A DNA stretch of 23,415 nucleotides. Origin: JBBTUF01 sp038063855. GTDB taxonomy: Bacteria > Patescibacteriota > Minisyncoccia > Ryanbacterales > GWA2-47-10b. Of the stretch, positions 15,495 to 21,907 are shown in pieces. Made by a program: the position numbers and the translations under genes. The number at the start of each line of letters is the position of its first letter. The first letter of the stretch is position 1. The DNA lies in contig JBBTUF010000049.1 of assembly GCA_038063855.1 (NCBI GenBank), positions 1 to 23,415 on the forward strand, in the 5' to 3' direction. The notes below the pieces were generated by a model. It made no database searches and had not been told where the DNA came from. It worked only from the letters and a program-made list of their open reading frames with translations.

Positions 15495-17624
15495 ATGTAT
15501 TTGAAATCTTTGACGCTTTCAGGGTTTAAATCGTTTGGGAAGGCGACAGTTTTTGAATTTCCAAGCGCGGTGACGGCTATCGTGGGGCCCAATGGTTCTG
15601 GCAAATCAAATGTTGCAGAAGCGTTGCGATGGGTGTTGGGCGAGCAGTCGATGAAAACTCTTCGCGGCAAAAAGGGGGAAGACCTTATTTTTAACGGGTC
15701 TGATCATTCTGCGCGTATGAGTCGCGCTGAAGTAAAACTTATTTTTGATAATTCGCGCCGTCAGTTCCCATTTGAATTTGAAGATGTTATTGTCGCGCGC
15801 CGTGTTATGCGCGACGGCACAAACGAATATTTACTCAATGGGTCTGTGGTGCGCCTGAAAGATATTTTTGAGTTGTTAAGCCGCGTAGGGCTTGGCTCAA
15901 CTCAACACCATATTATTTCGCAGGGCGAAGTTGACCGCATTTTGTGGGCGAGTCTTGCTGATCGTCAAGAAATGATTGAAGAGGCGCTTGGCCTTAAAGA
16001 ATTTCATTTAAAGCAACGCGAGGCAGAGCGCAAGCTTGTCGAGACTGAATCAAATATGAAGCAGGTTGAAGCACAGCGCCGTGAAATTCAGCCACATTTA
16101 AAATTTCTTTCGACACAAGCCGAGAAGATGCGCGCACACGAACATTTTGCGCGTGAACTTGGAGAACGTTTAGGCGTGTATGCTGTGCGTGAGCGGGCAA
16201 CGCTCGATGGATTTGATCGTGAATCTCAAATAAAAAAATCACCGATTAATGCAGAACGAAAAGAAAAAGAGCATGAAATTGCCGAGATGCAAAAAGAAAT
16301 TAGCGATGCCGAAAAACAATTTTCTGTAACAAAAAAGGGAAGTGAATTTAATTCAGAAATCGAGGAGTCGGAGCTTAGGCGCCGAACTCTCGAGCGTGAG
16401 CTCGGCAAGCTTGAAGGTATGCTCGCAGGTGTTGCGGCAAAGCCAGATTCGGCAATACCTATTGGCGTGTTTACTCGCTCGCTTGCTGATGCAGTTTCGT
16501 ACGTTGATGAACTTATGCATAAAGATAGTTTTGAAAGTCTCAAGTCGGGCTTAAAAGATATTAAATTAAAGCTCGAAGAAATGAAGCGACTGTTGAGTCC
16601 AGATTCGAGCTCGAGTGATGTTGCAAAGCTACAGACTGAAAAAGCAAGAATAAGCGAAAGCCTAAAAGCTCTTGAGAAAAATATTTCAGAACTTCGGTCA
16701 CACGAACGAGAAGGCCAATCAGTACGGGAAGATATTATGGTTGATTTGCGCGAGTGGGAACGTAAATTGCGTACAGCAGAGCGTGAGCTCGAAGCTATTC
16801 GCGAGCGCATGCGCGAAATAGAATTCCACGAGGCAAGTTATCGAAGCAGGCTCGATGAGTGGAAAGCATTTGTACGCGACAATAAAATAAATTCACCCGA
16901 AACAACCCAAGCAGAGCCATTTCGCGACGATGTTGAACGACACAATTTATTGCGTTCAATCGAACGCCTTAGAATAAAGCTTGAAGAAGCGGGAGGAATC
17001 GATAGCTCGGTTCTTAAAGAGTATGACGATACAAAAGCGCGCGATACTTTCCTCGCTTCAGAACTTGCGGATATTGAGAAAGCTCACAAAACACTTGAGC
17101 AACTCATGAAAGAGCTTGCGAGCAAGCTTGAAGAGCAATTTTCTGATGGTTTGAAAAAAATTAATTCAGAGTTTCAACTTTTATTCAAAAAAGTTTTTGG
17201 AGGTGGCAAAGCCCAACTTATTCATATTGAGCCATCTATCGACGAAGATGGTAATGAGGAGCGTGGTGGCGTTGATATTGCGATTGATATTCCGCGAAAG
17301 CGTTTGCGTAACCTTGATATGCTTTCGGGCGGTGAACGCGCGCTTACGTCGGTTGCGTTACTCTTTGCAATGTCGACCGTAAATCCACCACCGTTTCTAG
17401 TGCTTGATGAAACCGATGCCGCGCTCGACGAGGCAAATAGCCAGCGTTATGGCGACTTGCTTGAAGAGCTTGCACGCAAAACCCAGCTTGTGGTTATCAC
17501 GCACAACCGCCAAACCATGAGCCGCGCGGATGTGCTCTACGGCGTTACCATGGGTGGCGACGGCGTCTCAAAAATTCTTTCTCTAAAATTCGAAGAAGCG
17601 CGTGAGCTTGCAGGAGTCGAATAA
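15495..17624 (+). CDS. smc: Short SMC-family chromosome segregation ATPase
   Basis: The N-terminal head has GFKSFGKATVFEF and Walker A GPNGSGKS (31-38). The C-terminal head has the ABC signature LSGGERAL (610-617) and Walker B FLVLDETDAALDEAN (about 633-647). At 709 aa it is far shorter than the usual ~1,150-1,200. Between the heads are two modest coiled-coil regions (about 165-305 and 370-560) with a short linker around 310-365 (GMLAGVAAKPDSAIPIG...). I cannot see a normal SMC hinge with its glycine-rich motifs. The last 24 codons recur downstream at 18354-18425, and 11 codons at 19595-19627. The stretch TTGCAG in these tails acts as a -35 for following genes. Confidence 0.93.
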   Translation: MYLKSLTLSGFKSFGKATVFEFPSAVTAIVGPNGSGKSNVAEALRWVLGEQSMKTLRGKKGEDLIFNGSDHSARMSRAEVKLIFDNSRRQFPFEFEDVIVARRVMRDGTNEYLLNGSVVRLKDIFELLSRVGLGSTQHHIISQGEVDRILWASLADRQEMIEEALGLKEFHLKQREAERKLVETESNMKQVEAQRREIQPHLKFLSTQAEKMRAHEHFARELGERLGVYAVRERATLDGFDRESQIKKSPINAERKEKEHEIAEMQKEISDAEKQFSVTKKGSEFNSEIEESELRRRTLERELGKLEGMLAGVAAKPDSAIPIGVFTRSLADAVSYVDELMHKDSFESLKSGLKDIKLKLEEMKRLLSPDSSSSDVAKLQTEKARISESLKALEKNISELRSHEREGQSVREDIMVDLREWERKLRTAERELEAIRERMREIEFHEASYRSRLDEWKAFVRDNKINSPETTQAEPFRDDVERHNLLRSIERLRIKLEEAGGIDSSVLKEYDDTKARDTFLASELADIEKAHKTLEQLMKELASKLEEQFSDGLKKINSEFQLLFKKVFGGGKAQLIHIEPSIDEDGNEERGGVDIAIDIPRKRLRNLDMLSGGERALTSVALLFAMSTVNPPPFLVLDETDAALDEANSQRYGDLLEELARKTQLVVITHNRQTMSRADVLYGVTMGGDGVSKILSLKFEEARELAGVE

Positions 17625-17627
17625 CTA

Positions 17628-17650
17628 ATTTGGACGCCGGACGTCCAAAT
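17628..17650. repeat. REP-like palindrome, left of the transposase
   Basis: ATTTGGACG, a 5-nt loop (CCGGA) and CGTCCAAAT. The whole 23-mer is repeated exactly and in the same orientation at 18322-18344. It begins 3 nt after the smc stop. Confidence 0.9.
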
Positions 17651-17666
17651 ATGCTAAGGATTAAGC

Positions 17667-18317
17667 ATGAGAGAAATATCTTTCGAAACGGGCGGCTTTT
17701 ATCATGTTTATAATAGGGGGACAGACAAGAGAAACATTTTTGCCGACAAATCGGATTATAGCCGCTTCTTAAAAAGCATGGATGTCTTTAATGCCAAGAA
17801 GCCTATTGGCAGTATTTATGAGCATGTCTTCGATCTTAAATTAGGACGATTTGGACGTCTGGCGTCCAAATCGAAGCTGGTCGATATAGTTTGCTATTGT
17901 TTGAATCTGAATCATTATCATATGTTGGTAGAACAGAAAGTAGATGGCGGTGTGAGCGAATTTATAAAACGATTGAGCGGAGGGTATACGAAATATTTTA
18001 ATCACAAATATAAAAGAAGCGGAGTCCTCTTTCAGGGAAAGTTTAAGGCGCTTTTCGTCGATTCAAACGAGTATTTGCTCCATTTGAGTGCTTATATAAA
18101 TTTAAACAATAAAGCACACCGTGTTCAGGGAAGTTTATTTCGATCAAGTTGGGATGAATATTTAAACTTCGACAGACAATCATTATGCACAAAGGATGTT
18201 ATTCTAAAACAGTTTAAAAACTCTAATGAGTACAAGGATTTTGCTGAATCAAGCTTTCGTGATATTCTAGAACGTAAGGATAGTATGAGAGATTTTTTGA
18301 GTTTATTATTTGAATAA
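17667..18317 (+). CDS. REP-associated tyrosine (Y1, IS200-like) transposase
   Basis: The 216-aa protein starts with FYHVYNRGTDKRNIFADKSDY, typical of the RAYT family. The HUH metal site is H83-Y84-H85 in LNLNHYHMLVEQ, and the catalytic tyrosine is Y107 or Y110 in SGGYTKYFNHKYKRSG. FQGKFKALFVDSNEYLLHLSAYINLN follows, also family-like. These enzymes cut single-stranded DNA next to hairpins. A palindrome at 17849-17871 lies in frame and encodes RFGRLASKS (61-69), just before the HUH strand. A weak Shine-Dalgarno (AAGGA) is about 8 nt upstream. No clear promoter of its own was found; read-through from smc is likely. Confidence 0.93.
   Translation: MREISFETGGFYHVYNRGTDKRNIFADKSDYSRFLKSMDVFNAKKPIGSIYEHVFDLKLGRFGRLASKSKLVDIVCYCLNLNHYHMLVEQKVDGGVSEFIKRLSGGYTKYFNHKYKRSGVLFQGKFKALFVDSNEYLLHLSAYINLNNKAHRVQGSLFRSSWDEYLNFDRQSLCTKDVILKQFKNSNEYKDFAESSFRDILERKDSMRDFLSLLFE
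17849..17871. repeat. REP-like palindrome inside the transposase gene
   Basis: ATTTGGACG, loop TCTGG, CGTCCAAAT. Read on the other strand it matches the flanking 23-mer at 22 of 23 positions. It is in frame, codes for residues 61-69, and leaves the ORF intact. Confidence 0.9.
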
Positions 18318-18321
18318 GCCG

Positions 18322-18344
18322 ATTTGGACGCCGGACGTCCAAAT
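18322..18344. repeat. REP-like palindrome, right of the transposase
   Basis: Exact copy, same orientation, of the 23-mer at 17628-17650. It starts 4 nt after the transposase stop and ends 9 nt before the second smc tail. Confidence 0.9.
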
Positions 18345-18353
18345 GCCTTGGAT

Positions 18354-18425
18354 GGTGGTGACGGCGTCTCAAAAATTCTCTCACTGAAATTTGAGGAAGC
18401 GAAAGAGCTTGCAGGAGCCGAGTAA
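18354..18425 (+). pseudogene. Second copy of the smc 3' tail (24 codons)
   Basis: Encodes GGDGVSKILSLKFEEAKELAGAE-stop, against the same stretch ending EEARELAGVE-stop in smc (17553-17624). 61 of 72 bases match. Nine codons differ: seven are synonymous and two are mild changes (R to K, V to A), with no frameshift or early stop. This is the pattern of a diverged functional smc, not of decay after duplication. The tail has no start codon and is not expressed as smc. Its TTGCAG provides the -35 for the gene at 18446. Confidence 0.92.
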
Positions 18426-18437
18426 CGGGTTTAAAAT
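18409..18437 (+). promoter_or_regulatory. Promoter of the 372-aa protein gene, -35 inside the smc tail copy
   Basis: TTGCAG (18409-18414), exactly 17 nt, TAAAAT (18432-18437), then 8 nt to the ATG at 18446. The -35 is formed by the smc codons for Leu-Ala-Gly. The layout matches the rpsP promoter. Confidence 0.65.
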
Positions 18438-18445
18438 TTAAAGTG

Positions 18446-19564
18446 ATGCTCCGAGTTATATATCCAAATAGATGGCTGGTTTACACCCTGGTGTTACCTT
18501 TTATTGTTGCGCTAGTACTTTTGTGGTTGATTTGGTTATTTATCTACGACACAGACAAGGATCTGGCAGAATCCTATATTAACACCCCTGGCACTGCTTA
18601 TAACGAAAAATCGCAATATTCTTTTTTTAGTTTAAATGACCTAAATTACTTAGGCGTTGCGATAAAACCTCAATTACTAGCCGTTGATGGGGGTGATAGG
18701 GCATTGATATTAGATCTAAATAGTTCCAAATATCCTTATGATTATGAAGTTGGGCTACCAAGTGGTAATTACTATGTTTTTGATTTGCACTCCCGTGCTT
18801 TGCGTAAATTAGCCGGTATATCGAGCACAATTGAAATTATGAATAAGAAAATTCTTAAGATGCTACCTTACGGTAGTTCCCTACGGCCTTTAATCTGTAG
18901 CCGAGAAAGAGAGGATGGTTTTGAAGAATCCCATGGTTTTTCTGGTGAAGATAATGCCGAGTATTTATATTTGATAGAAGCTATATATAAAGGGGGAGAA
19001 TTCTATTCGTCTCGCGAAGGTTCGATCTACAAAGTATCTAATAATGATAGTAGTTATAATAAGGTATCATCTCCAATTCAATATTCTTGTGAATCGATGC
19101 CCTCGTACAAAGAAACTTTAAAAGTAGCTCGAAAAAGCGAATGGCAAATTTATGGTTCCATTCCCGAAGAAAAACTGCCAAGGGAATTACGAGGTCAGGC
19201 ATACGCCCAAATTGTGAGCGACGGCAAACTAGTTGTTATTACAGGAGACGATGACAATAAATTACATATTTATGAATCAGGCGTGGAAAAGTGGACGACC
19301 TTACAACTGCCCGAAACAGGTGAATATTCATATAATGAAAAACCAGTTTATCCGTCTCTCATGATGATTTGGCACGGAAAAATTATTTTAGAAACTAGTG
19401 CTAATTTTAAGAATTTTGAAAAGATAAGTGGGTATGTTACTAGATGGCAAACCATGCCATATGAGATTTTGATTGTTCAGAGTTTTAAGTTATTCTTTAG
19501 TGACGCTGCAATATGGGATACATGGGATGACAAAATGGTTATTATTCCTGAGAACAATCCGTAA
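18446..19564 (+). CDS. Membrane-anchored protein of unknown function
   Basis: The 372-aa product has a single N-terminal membrane span (about residues 12-34: LVYTLVLPFIVALVLLWLIW), then about 335 residues with many Tyr, Ser and Asp and several short strand-rich repeats. The large domain is probably outside the membrane and all-beta, perhaps propeller-like; that is inference. I recognise no family. An alternative GTG start lies one codon upstream (18443). It sits between the second and third smc tail copies and takes its promoter from the second, so it is probably inserted cargo. Its codon use is more AT-rich than smc. Confidence 0.7.
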   Translation: MLRVIYPNRWLVYTLVLPFIVALVLLWLIWLFIYDTDKDLAESYINTPGTAYNEKSQYSFFSLNDLNYLGVAIKPQLLAVDGGDRALILDLNSSKYPYDYEVGLPSGNYYVFDLHSRALRKLAGISSTIEIMNKKILKMLPYGSSLRPLICSREREDGFEESHGFSGEDNAEYLYLIEAIYKGGEFYSSREGSIYKVSNNDSSYNKVSSPIQYSCESMPSYKETLKVARKSEWQIYGSIPEEKLPRELRGQAYAQIVSDGKLVVITGDDDNKLHIYESGVEKWTTLQLPETGEYSYNEKPVYPSLMMIWHGKIILETSANFKNFEKISGYVTRWQTMPYEILIVQSFKLFFSDAAIWDTWDDKMVIIPENNP

Positions 19565-19594
19565 TATATTGTTTTTGTGTTAGTTATATATACA

Positions 19595-19627
19595 GAAGCA
19601 AAAGAGCTTGCAGAGCAGGCTCGTTAG
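19595..19627 (+). pseudogene. Third, shortest copy of the smc 3' tail
   Basis: Encodes EAKELAEQAR-stop, against EAKELAGAE-stop in copy 2. GAAGCAAAAGAGCTTGCAG differs from copy 2 by one base in 19, then the sequences diverge up to an in-frame TAG. Nothing upstream aligns with smc. The stretch contains the -35 of rpsP, which probably explains why it was kept. It would be the resident smc end that once adjoined rpsP. Confidence 0.75.
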
Positions 19628-19636
19628 TGGTATTAT
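19608..19636 (+). promoter_or_regulatory. rpsP promoter, extended -10, predicted leaderless, -35 in smc tail
   Basis: TTGCAG (19608-19613), 17 nt ending in TGG (extended -10), TATTAT (19631-19636), then 6 nt to the rpsP ATG. Confidence 0.75.
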
Positions 19637-19642
19637 CGTCCC

Positions 19643-19879
19643 ATGCTTAAGATTCGACTTCAGCGCGTAGGAAGGAAGAACGACCCGAGTTTTCGGGTAG
19701 TTGTTATTGAATCTCACCGTGCCCCAAAATCGGGCGCGGCTATCGAGATTCTTGGTAATTACGATGCCCGCCAAAAACGGACGGTTTTGAAGCGCGATCG
19801 CATTGATTATTGGACTTCAAAAGGTGCTCAATCTTCGCAAACCGTGAAGGATTTGCTCCGCAAGAACGCAGTCAAGTAA
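19643..19879 (+). CDS. rpsP: Ribosomal protein bS16
   Basis: The 78-aa protein has MLKIRLQRVGRKNDPSFRVVV, HRAPKSGAAIEILGNYDAR and RIDYWTSKGAQSSQTVKDLL, the full bS16 pattern at normal length. It heads the widespread rpsP-khpA-trmD arrangement, here without rimM and with a separate promoter before each gene. The promoter reaches back into a remnant of smc, so smc and rpsP were probably adjacent before the accessory genes arrived. Confidence 0.97.
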   Translation: MLKIRLQRVGRKNDPSFRVVVIESHRAPKSGAAIEILGNYDARQKRTVLKRDRIDYWTSKGAQSSQTVKDLLRKNAVK

Positions 19880-19954
19880 AAAACATTATTTTCTCTCGGT
19901 CTTAACCCTCGCCTTCGGCGGGGCTCCGACAACCTCGAAAAATAATATTTTTTA
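19877..19954. terminator. Long stem-loop terminator between rpsP and khpA
   Basis: An A-rich left arm starting at the rpsP stop (TAAAAAACATTATTTT, 19877-19892) pairs almost fully with AAAATAATATTTTTTA (about 19939-19954). Inside are a short CGG/CCG helix and a GC-rich core, CGCC-TTCG-GCGG, with a stable UUCG tetraloop. The right arm supplies a T-run on the plus strand and the left arm one on the minus strand, so it could work both ways. Confidence 0.75.
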
Positions 19955-19961
19955 CAGTTTC

Positions 19962-19989
19962 TTGCGATTTTTTTTAAATTTGCTATAAT
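19962..19989 (+). promoter_or_regulatory. khpA promoter
   Basis: TTGCGA (19962-19967), 16 nt ending in TGC (extended -10), and a perfect TATAAT (19984-19989), giving a leader of about 40 nt. A second -10 candidate, TAATAT at 20024-20029, ends 6 nt before the ATG and would give a leaderless transcript. Confidence 0.6.
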
Positions 19990-20035
19990 GCGAGCTAGGA
20001 TCTGAAAGGTCGTTTTACTGCTTTAATATCCACAT

Positions 20036-20353
20036 ATGTCAGAATTTGCAGACAAAGATTTTCTTGAATATGTTGTGAAGTCATTGGTAGATAATGCCGA
20101 CGATGTAAAAGTTGACCGCAAGGTTGATGAAATGGGTGTACTTCTTACACTCCGTGTCAATCCTGAAAACATGGGTCAAGTAATTGGTCGCTCGGGTAAC
20201 ACTGCCAAAGCACTTCGTACGCTACTCCGCGTGGTAGGCATGAAGCATAATGCTCGTGTAACCCTCAAGATTGAGGAACCAGAAGGTGGTATGCGCCGCC
20301 CTCCGCAACAAGAGAAGCGCGACATAGATGATCTGGGTGATTTGAAACTCTAA
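20036..20353 (+). CDS. khpA: KH-domain RNA-binding protein KhpA
   Basis: The 105-aa protein starts FADKDFLEYVVKSLVDNADDVKV and carries one KH domain with the GxxG loop in VIGRSGNTAKALRTLL, followed by an acidic/Pro-rich tail (about 80-105). KhpA (YlqC) family members bind RNA and pair with KhpB in other bacteria. The place between rpsP and trmD is the family's usual one. Strong hairpins stand on both sides, so it is probably a separate transcript. Confidence 0.93.
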   Translation: MSEFADKDFLEYVVKSLVDNADDVKVDRKVDEMGVLLTLRVNPENMGQVIGRSGNTAKALRTLLRVVGMKHNARVTLKIEEPEGGMRRPPQQEKRDIDDLGDLKL

Positions 20354-20368
20354 TCATTATATTTAAAC

Positions 20369-20405
20369 AACAACCCCGCCGCTCGCAAAGCGGCGGGGTT
20401 GTTTT
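20369..20405 (+). terminator. Intrinsic terminator after khpA
   Basis: AACAACCCCGCCGC (20369-20382) pairs perfectly with GCGGCGGGGTTGTT (20390-20403), with a 7-nt loop. The U-tract is short, and the trmD -10 starts at its end. Confidence 0.88.
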
Positions 20406-20410
20406 ATACT
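20405..20410 (+). promoter_or_regulatory. trmD -10 box, predicted leaderless
   Basis: TATACT, 6 nt before the ATG at 20417, directly after the terminator stem. The -35 would lie in the terminator loop and is poor. Confidence 0.5.
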
Positions 20411-20416
20411 AAACAT

Positions 20417-21079
20417 ATGAAGTTTACGATTTTAACGCTATTTCCAAAAATTTTTGATTCGTATCTCAATGAATCTATTTTGAAACGCGCGCAAGAAAAT
20501 AAAAAAATATCTATCGAAACGATTGGTATTAGAAAGTATACACATGATAAACATCATACTGCGGATGATAAGCCGTATGGAGGTGGCCCCGGCATGCTCA
20601 TGAAAGCCGAGCCGATTTTGAAAGCATTCTCAAGTATTAAAAAATCAAAAGATAAACCGGCCGTATTTATTATGTCAGCCGCAGGTAAAAAATTTACCAA
20701 TAGTGATGCCAAGAAATACGCAAAAAAATACAAAAATATTGTATTGATTGCAGGAAGATACGAGGGTATTGATGCGCGCGTAAAGAAAATTTTAAAAGCA
20801 CAAGAAATCTCAGTCGGTGACTATGTTTTAACCGGTGGCGAGTTGCCGGCGATGGTTATTATTGACGCGATTTCACGGCAGATTCCGGGTGTTTTGGGTC
20901 GAGCTGAGTCGCTCGAGGAAAGTCGGTTCGGGGTGGGTATTCCTTCGTATACGCGTCCAGAAACCTTAAAATACAAGGGTGAAAAGTACGTTGTGCCGAA
21001 AGTATTGCTTTCAGGCGACCATAAAAAGATAGCCGAGTGGCGGAACGCTCAGCGTTCCAAGAGCAACGCTAAGCGTTGA
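20417..21079 (+). CDS. trmD: tRNA (guanine-N1)-methyltransferase
   Basis: TrmD makes m1G37 with SAM through a trefoil-knot fold. The 220-aa protein has FTILTLFPKIFDSYLNESI, DDKPYGGGPGMLMKAEPI, the knot segments LIAGRYEGIDARV and SVGDYVLTGGELPAMVIIDAI, and IPSYTRPE. The frame extends six codons upstream, but the family start is 20417. The last 13 codons contain two palindromes and encode RNAQR/SNAKR. rimM and rplS, usual neighbours, are absent. Confidence 0.96.
   Translation: MKFTILTLFPKIFDSYLNESILKRAQENKKISIETIGIRKYTHDKHHTADDKPYGGGPGMLMKAEPILKAFSSIKKSKDKPAVFIMSAAGKKFTNSDAKKYAKKYKNIVLIAGRYEGIDARVKKILKAQEISVGDYVLTGGELPAMVIIDAISRQIPGVLGRAESLEESRFGVGIPSYTRPETLKYKGEKYVVPKVLLSGDHKKIAEWRNAQRSKSNAKR
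21042..21078. repeat. Two tandem palindromes at the trmD 3' end
   Basis: GGAACGCT-C-AGCGTTCC (21042-21058) and CAACGCT-A-AGCGTTG (21064-21078) share the core AACGCT-N-AGCGTT, 22 nt apart, and are followed by seven A. They lie inside the coding end of trmD. Confidence 0.8.
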
Positions 21080-21103
21080 GAAAAAAACACACCGCGCTAT
21101 AAT
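21076..21103 (+). promoter_or_regulatory. Promoter of the 100-aa membrane protein gene, predicted leaderless
   Basis: TTGAGA (21076-21081), 16 nt, perfect TATAAT (21098-21103), then 6 nt to the ATG at 21110. The -35 overlaps the trmD stop. Confidence 0.7.
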
Positions 21104-21109
21104 ACAAGC

Positions 21110-21412
21110 ATGAAACAAAAAAGAATTTTTTATCCTTCGTTTATACCAATCGGTCTTGCTATTTTGGTGGGGTTGTCGCTTGTTTGTGTTTCTCGATTAA
21201 GCGCCTTAGGATACAGTATTTTAGTTTGGGAAGGCTTGTTTAATGATTTAATGTCAATATATCTTGGTGTTGTTGGAGTTTTCGCTTTTATAAATATTAT
21301 ATACGTTTATAAATTCGCGAAAAATAAATACGATGTTATTGGTACAATATTTTGTAACGTTGGGGGGTTTTTTATAGCCACGATGATATATATGGCTTGG
21401 CATGCATTCTAG
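21110..21412 (+). CDS. Small membrane protein of unknown function
   Basis: The 100-aa product has about three hydrophobic spans (residues about 9-27, 40-68 and 77-97) and a basic KFAKNKYD loop between the second and third. No family recognised. Its last codons overlap the start of the pilin gene by 11 bp, so the two are probably co-transcribed, and a role in pilus assembly is possible but unsupported. Confidence 0.65.
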   Translation: MKQKRIFYPSFIPIGLAILVGLSLVCVSRLSALGYSILVWEGLFNDLMSIYLGVVGVFAFINIIYVYKFAKNKYDVIGTIFCNVGGFFIATMIYMAWHAF

Positions 21413-21905
21413 AAATAGGGGGTTCACGTTAATAGAGTTGCTCGTGGTAATTGCAATCATTGGAATTCTCGCGAGTATTGTTTTGGCGAGCGTGCGCACA
21501 GTGCGCGCAAAGGGGCGCGATGCAAAACGAATTGGCGATATGAAGCAAATCACGAACGCTTTGAATTTATATTATTTTGATAAAGGAGTGTATCCACCAG
21601 CTTCTAGTGATGGCGCCCCCTGCAATCCTGGTTTTTGGGATTGCTCTCATTTAGGAGGATCTTTTATCCCAGAGCTTGTTACGTACGGTTATATGCCGCA
21701 AGTGCCAGTTGATCCACTAAATACTGACGCATATCATTATTCTTATTACCGAACGACGGGTGCTATGTATCTATGTACGTCTTCACCGGCACGAGGCAAA
21801 TATTTGCTTGGTATTATAGCGTTTGAAACAAGTCCCAATTATACAAATCCAAATTTTTGTGGGGCAGGCGCTTTCCAGTGGGCAAGTGGTAATTTTGAAA
21901 ATTAG
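21402..21905 (+). CDS. Type IV pilin / pseudopilin
   Basis: The 167-aa product has a short basic leader (MHSRNRG), then the class III signal FTLIELLVVIAIIGILASIVL with Glu at mature position 5. A prepilin peptidase would cut after G7. The globular part has the DAKRIGDMKQITNALNLYYFDKGVYPP pattern of GspG/PilA-like pilins, ending with several cysteines that could form disulfides. The matching ATPase is at 11507-12691. The start overlaps the previous ORF by 11 bp and the gene is followed after 2 nt by the GH1 gene. Confidence 0.93.
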   Translation: MHSRNRGFTLIELLVVIAIIGILASIVLASVRTVRAKGRDAKRIGDMKQITNALNLYYFDKGVYPPASSDGAPCNPGFWDCSHLGGSFIPELVTYGYMPQVPVDPLNTDAYHYSYYRTTGAMYLCTSSPARGKYLLGIIAFETSPNYTNPNFCGAGAFQWASGNFEN

Positions 21906-21907
21906 GG

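Larger units (their letters stand above)
17628..18344 (+). mobile_element. REP-RAYT-REP type element
   Basis: A Y1 HUH transposase gene bounded by identical 23-nt palindromes, with a third copy inside the gene. Its outer limits are set by the smc stop on the left and the second smc tail on the right. No target-site duplication is expected for Y1 transposition, and none is seen apart from the smc tail, which this enzyme class does not explain. Confidence 0.75.

Noticed and set aside
16226..16810. 194-aa ORF on the minus strand within smc
   Set aside because: Serine/arginine-rich antisense shadow of the SMC coiled-coil codons, with no start signal or family motif.
17553..18425. smc tail repeats as assembly duplication
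   Set aside because: The copies differ at 11 of 72 bases with mainly synonymous changes, and the third differs further. An assembly artefact would give identical copies.
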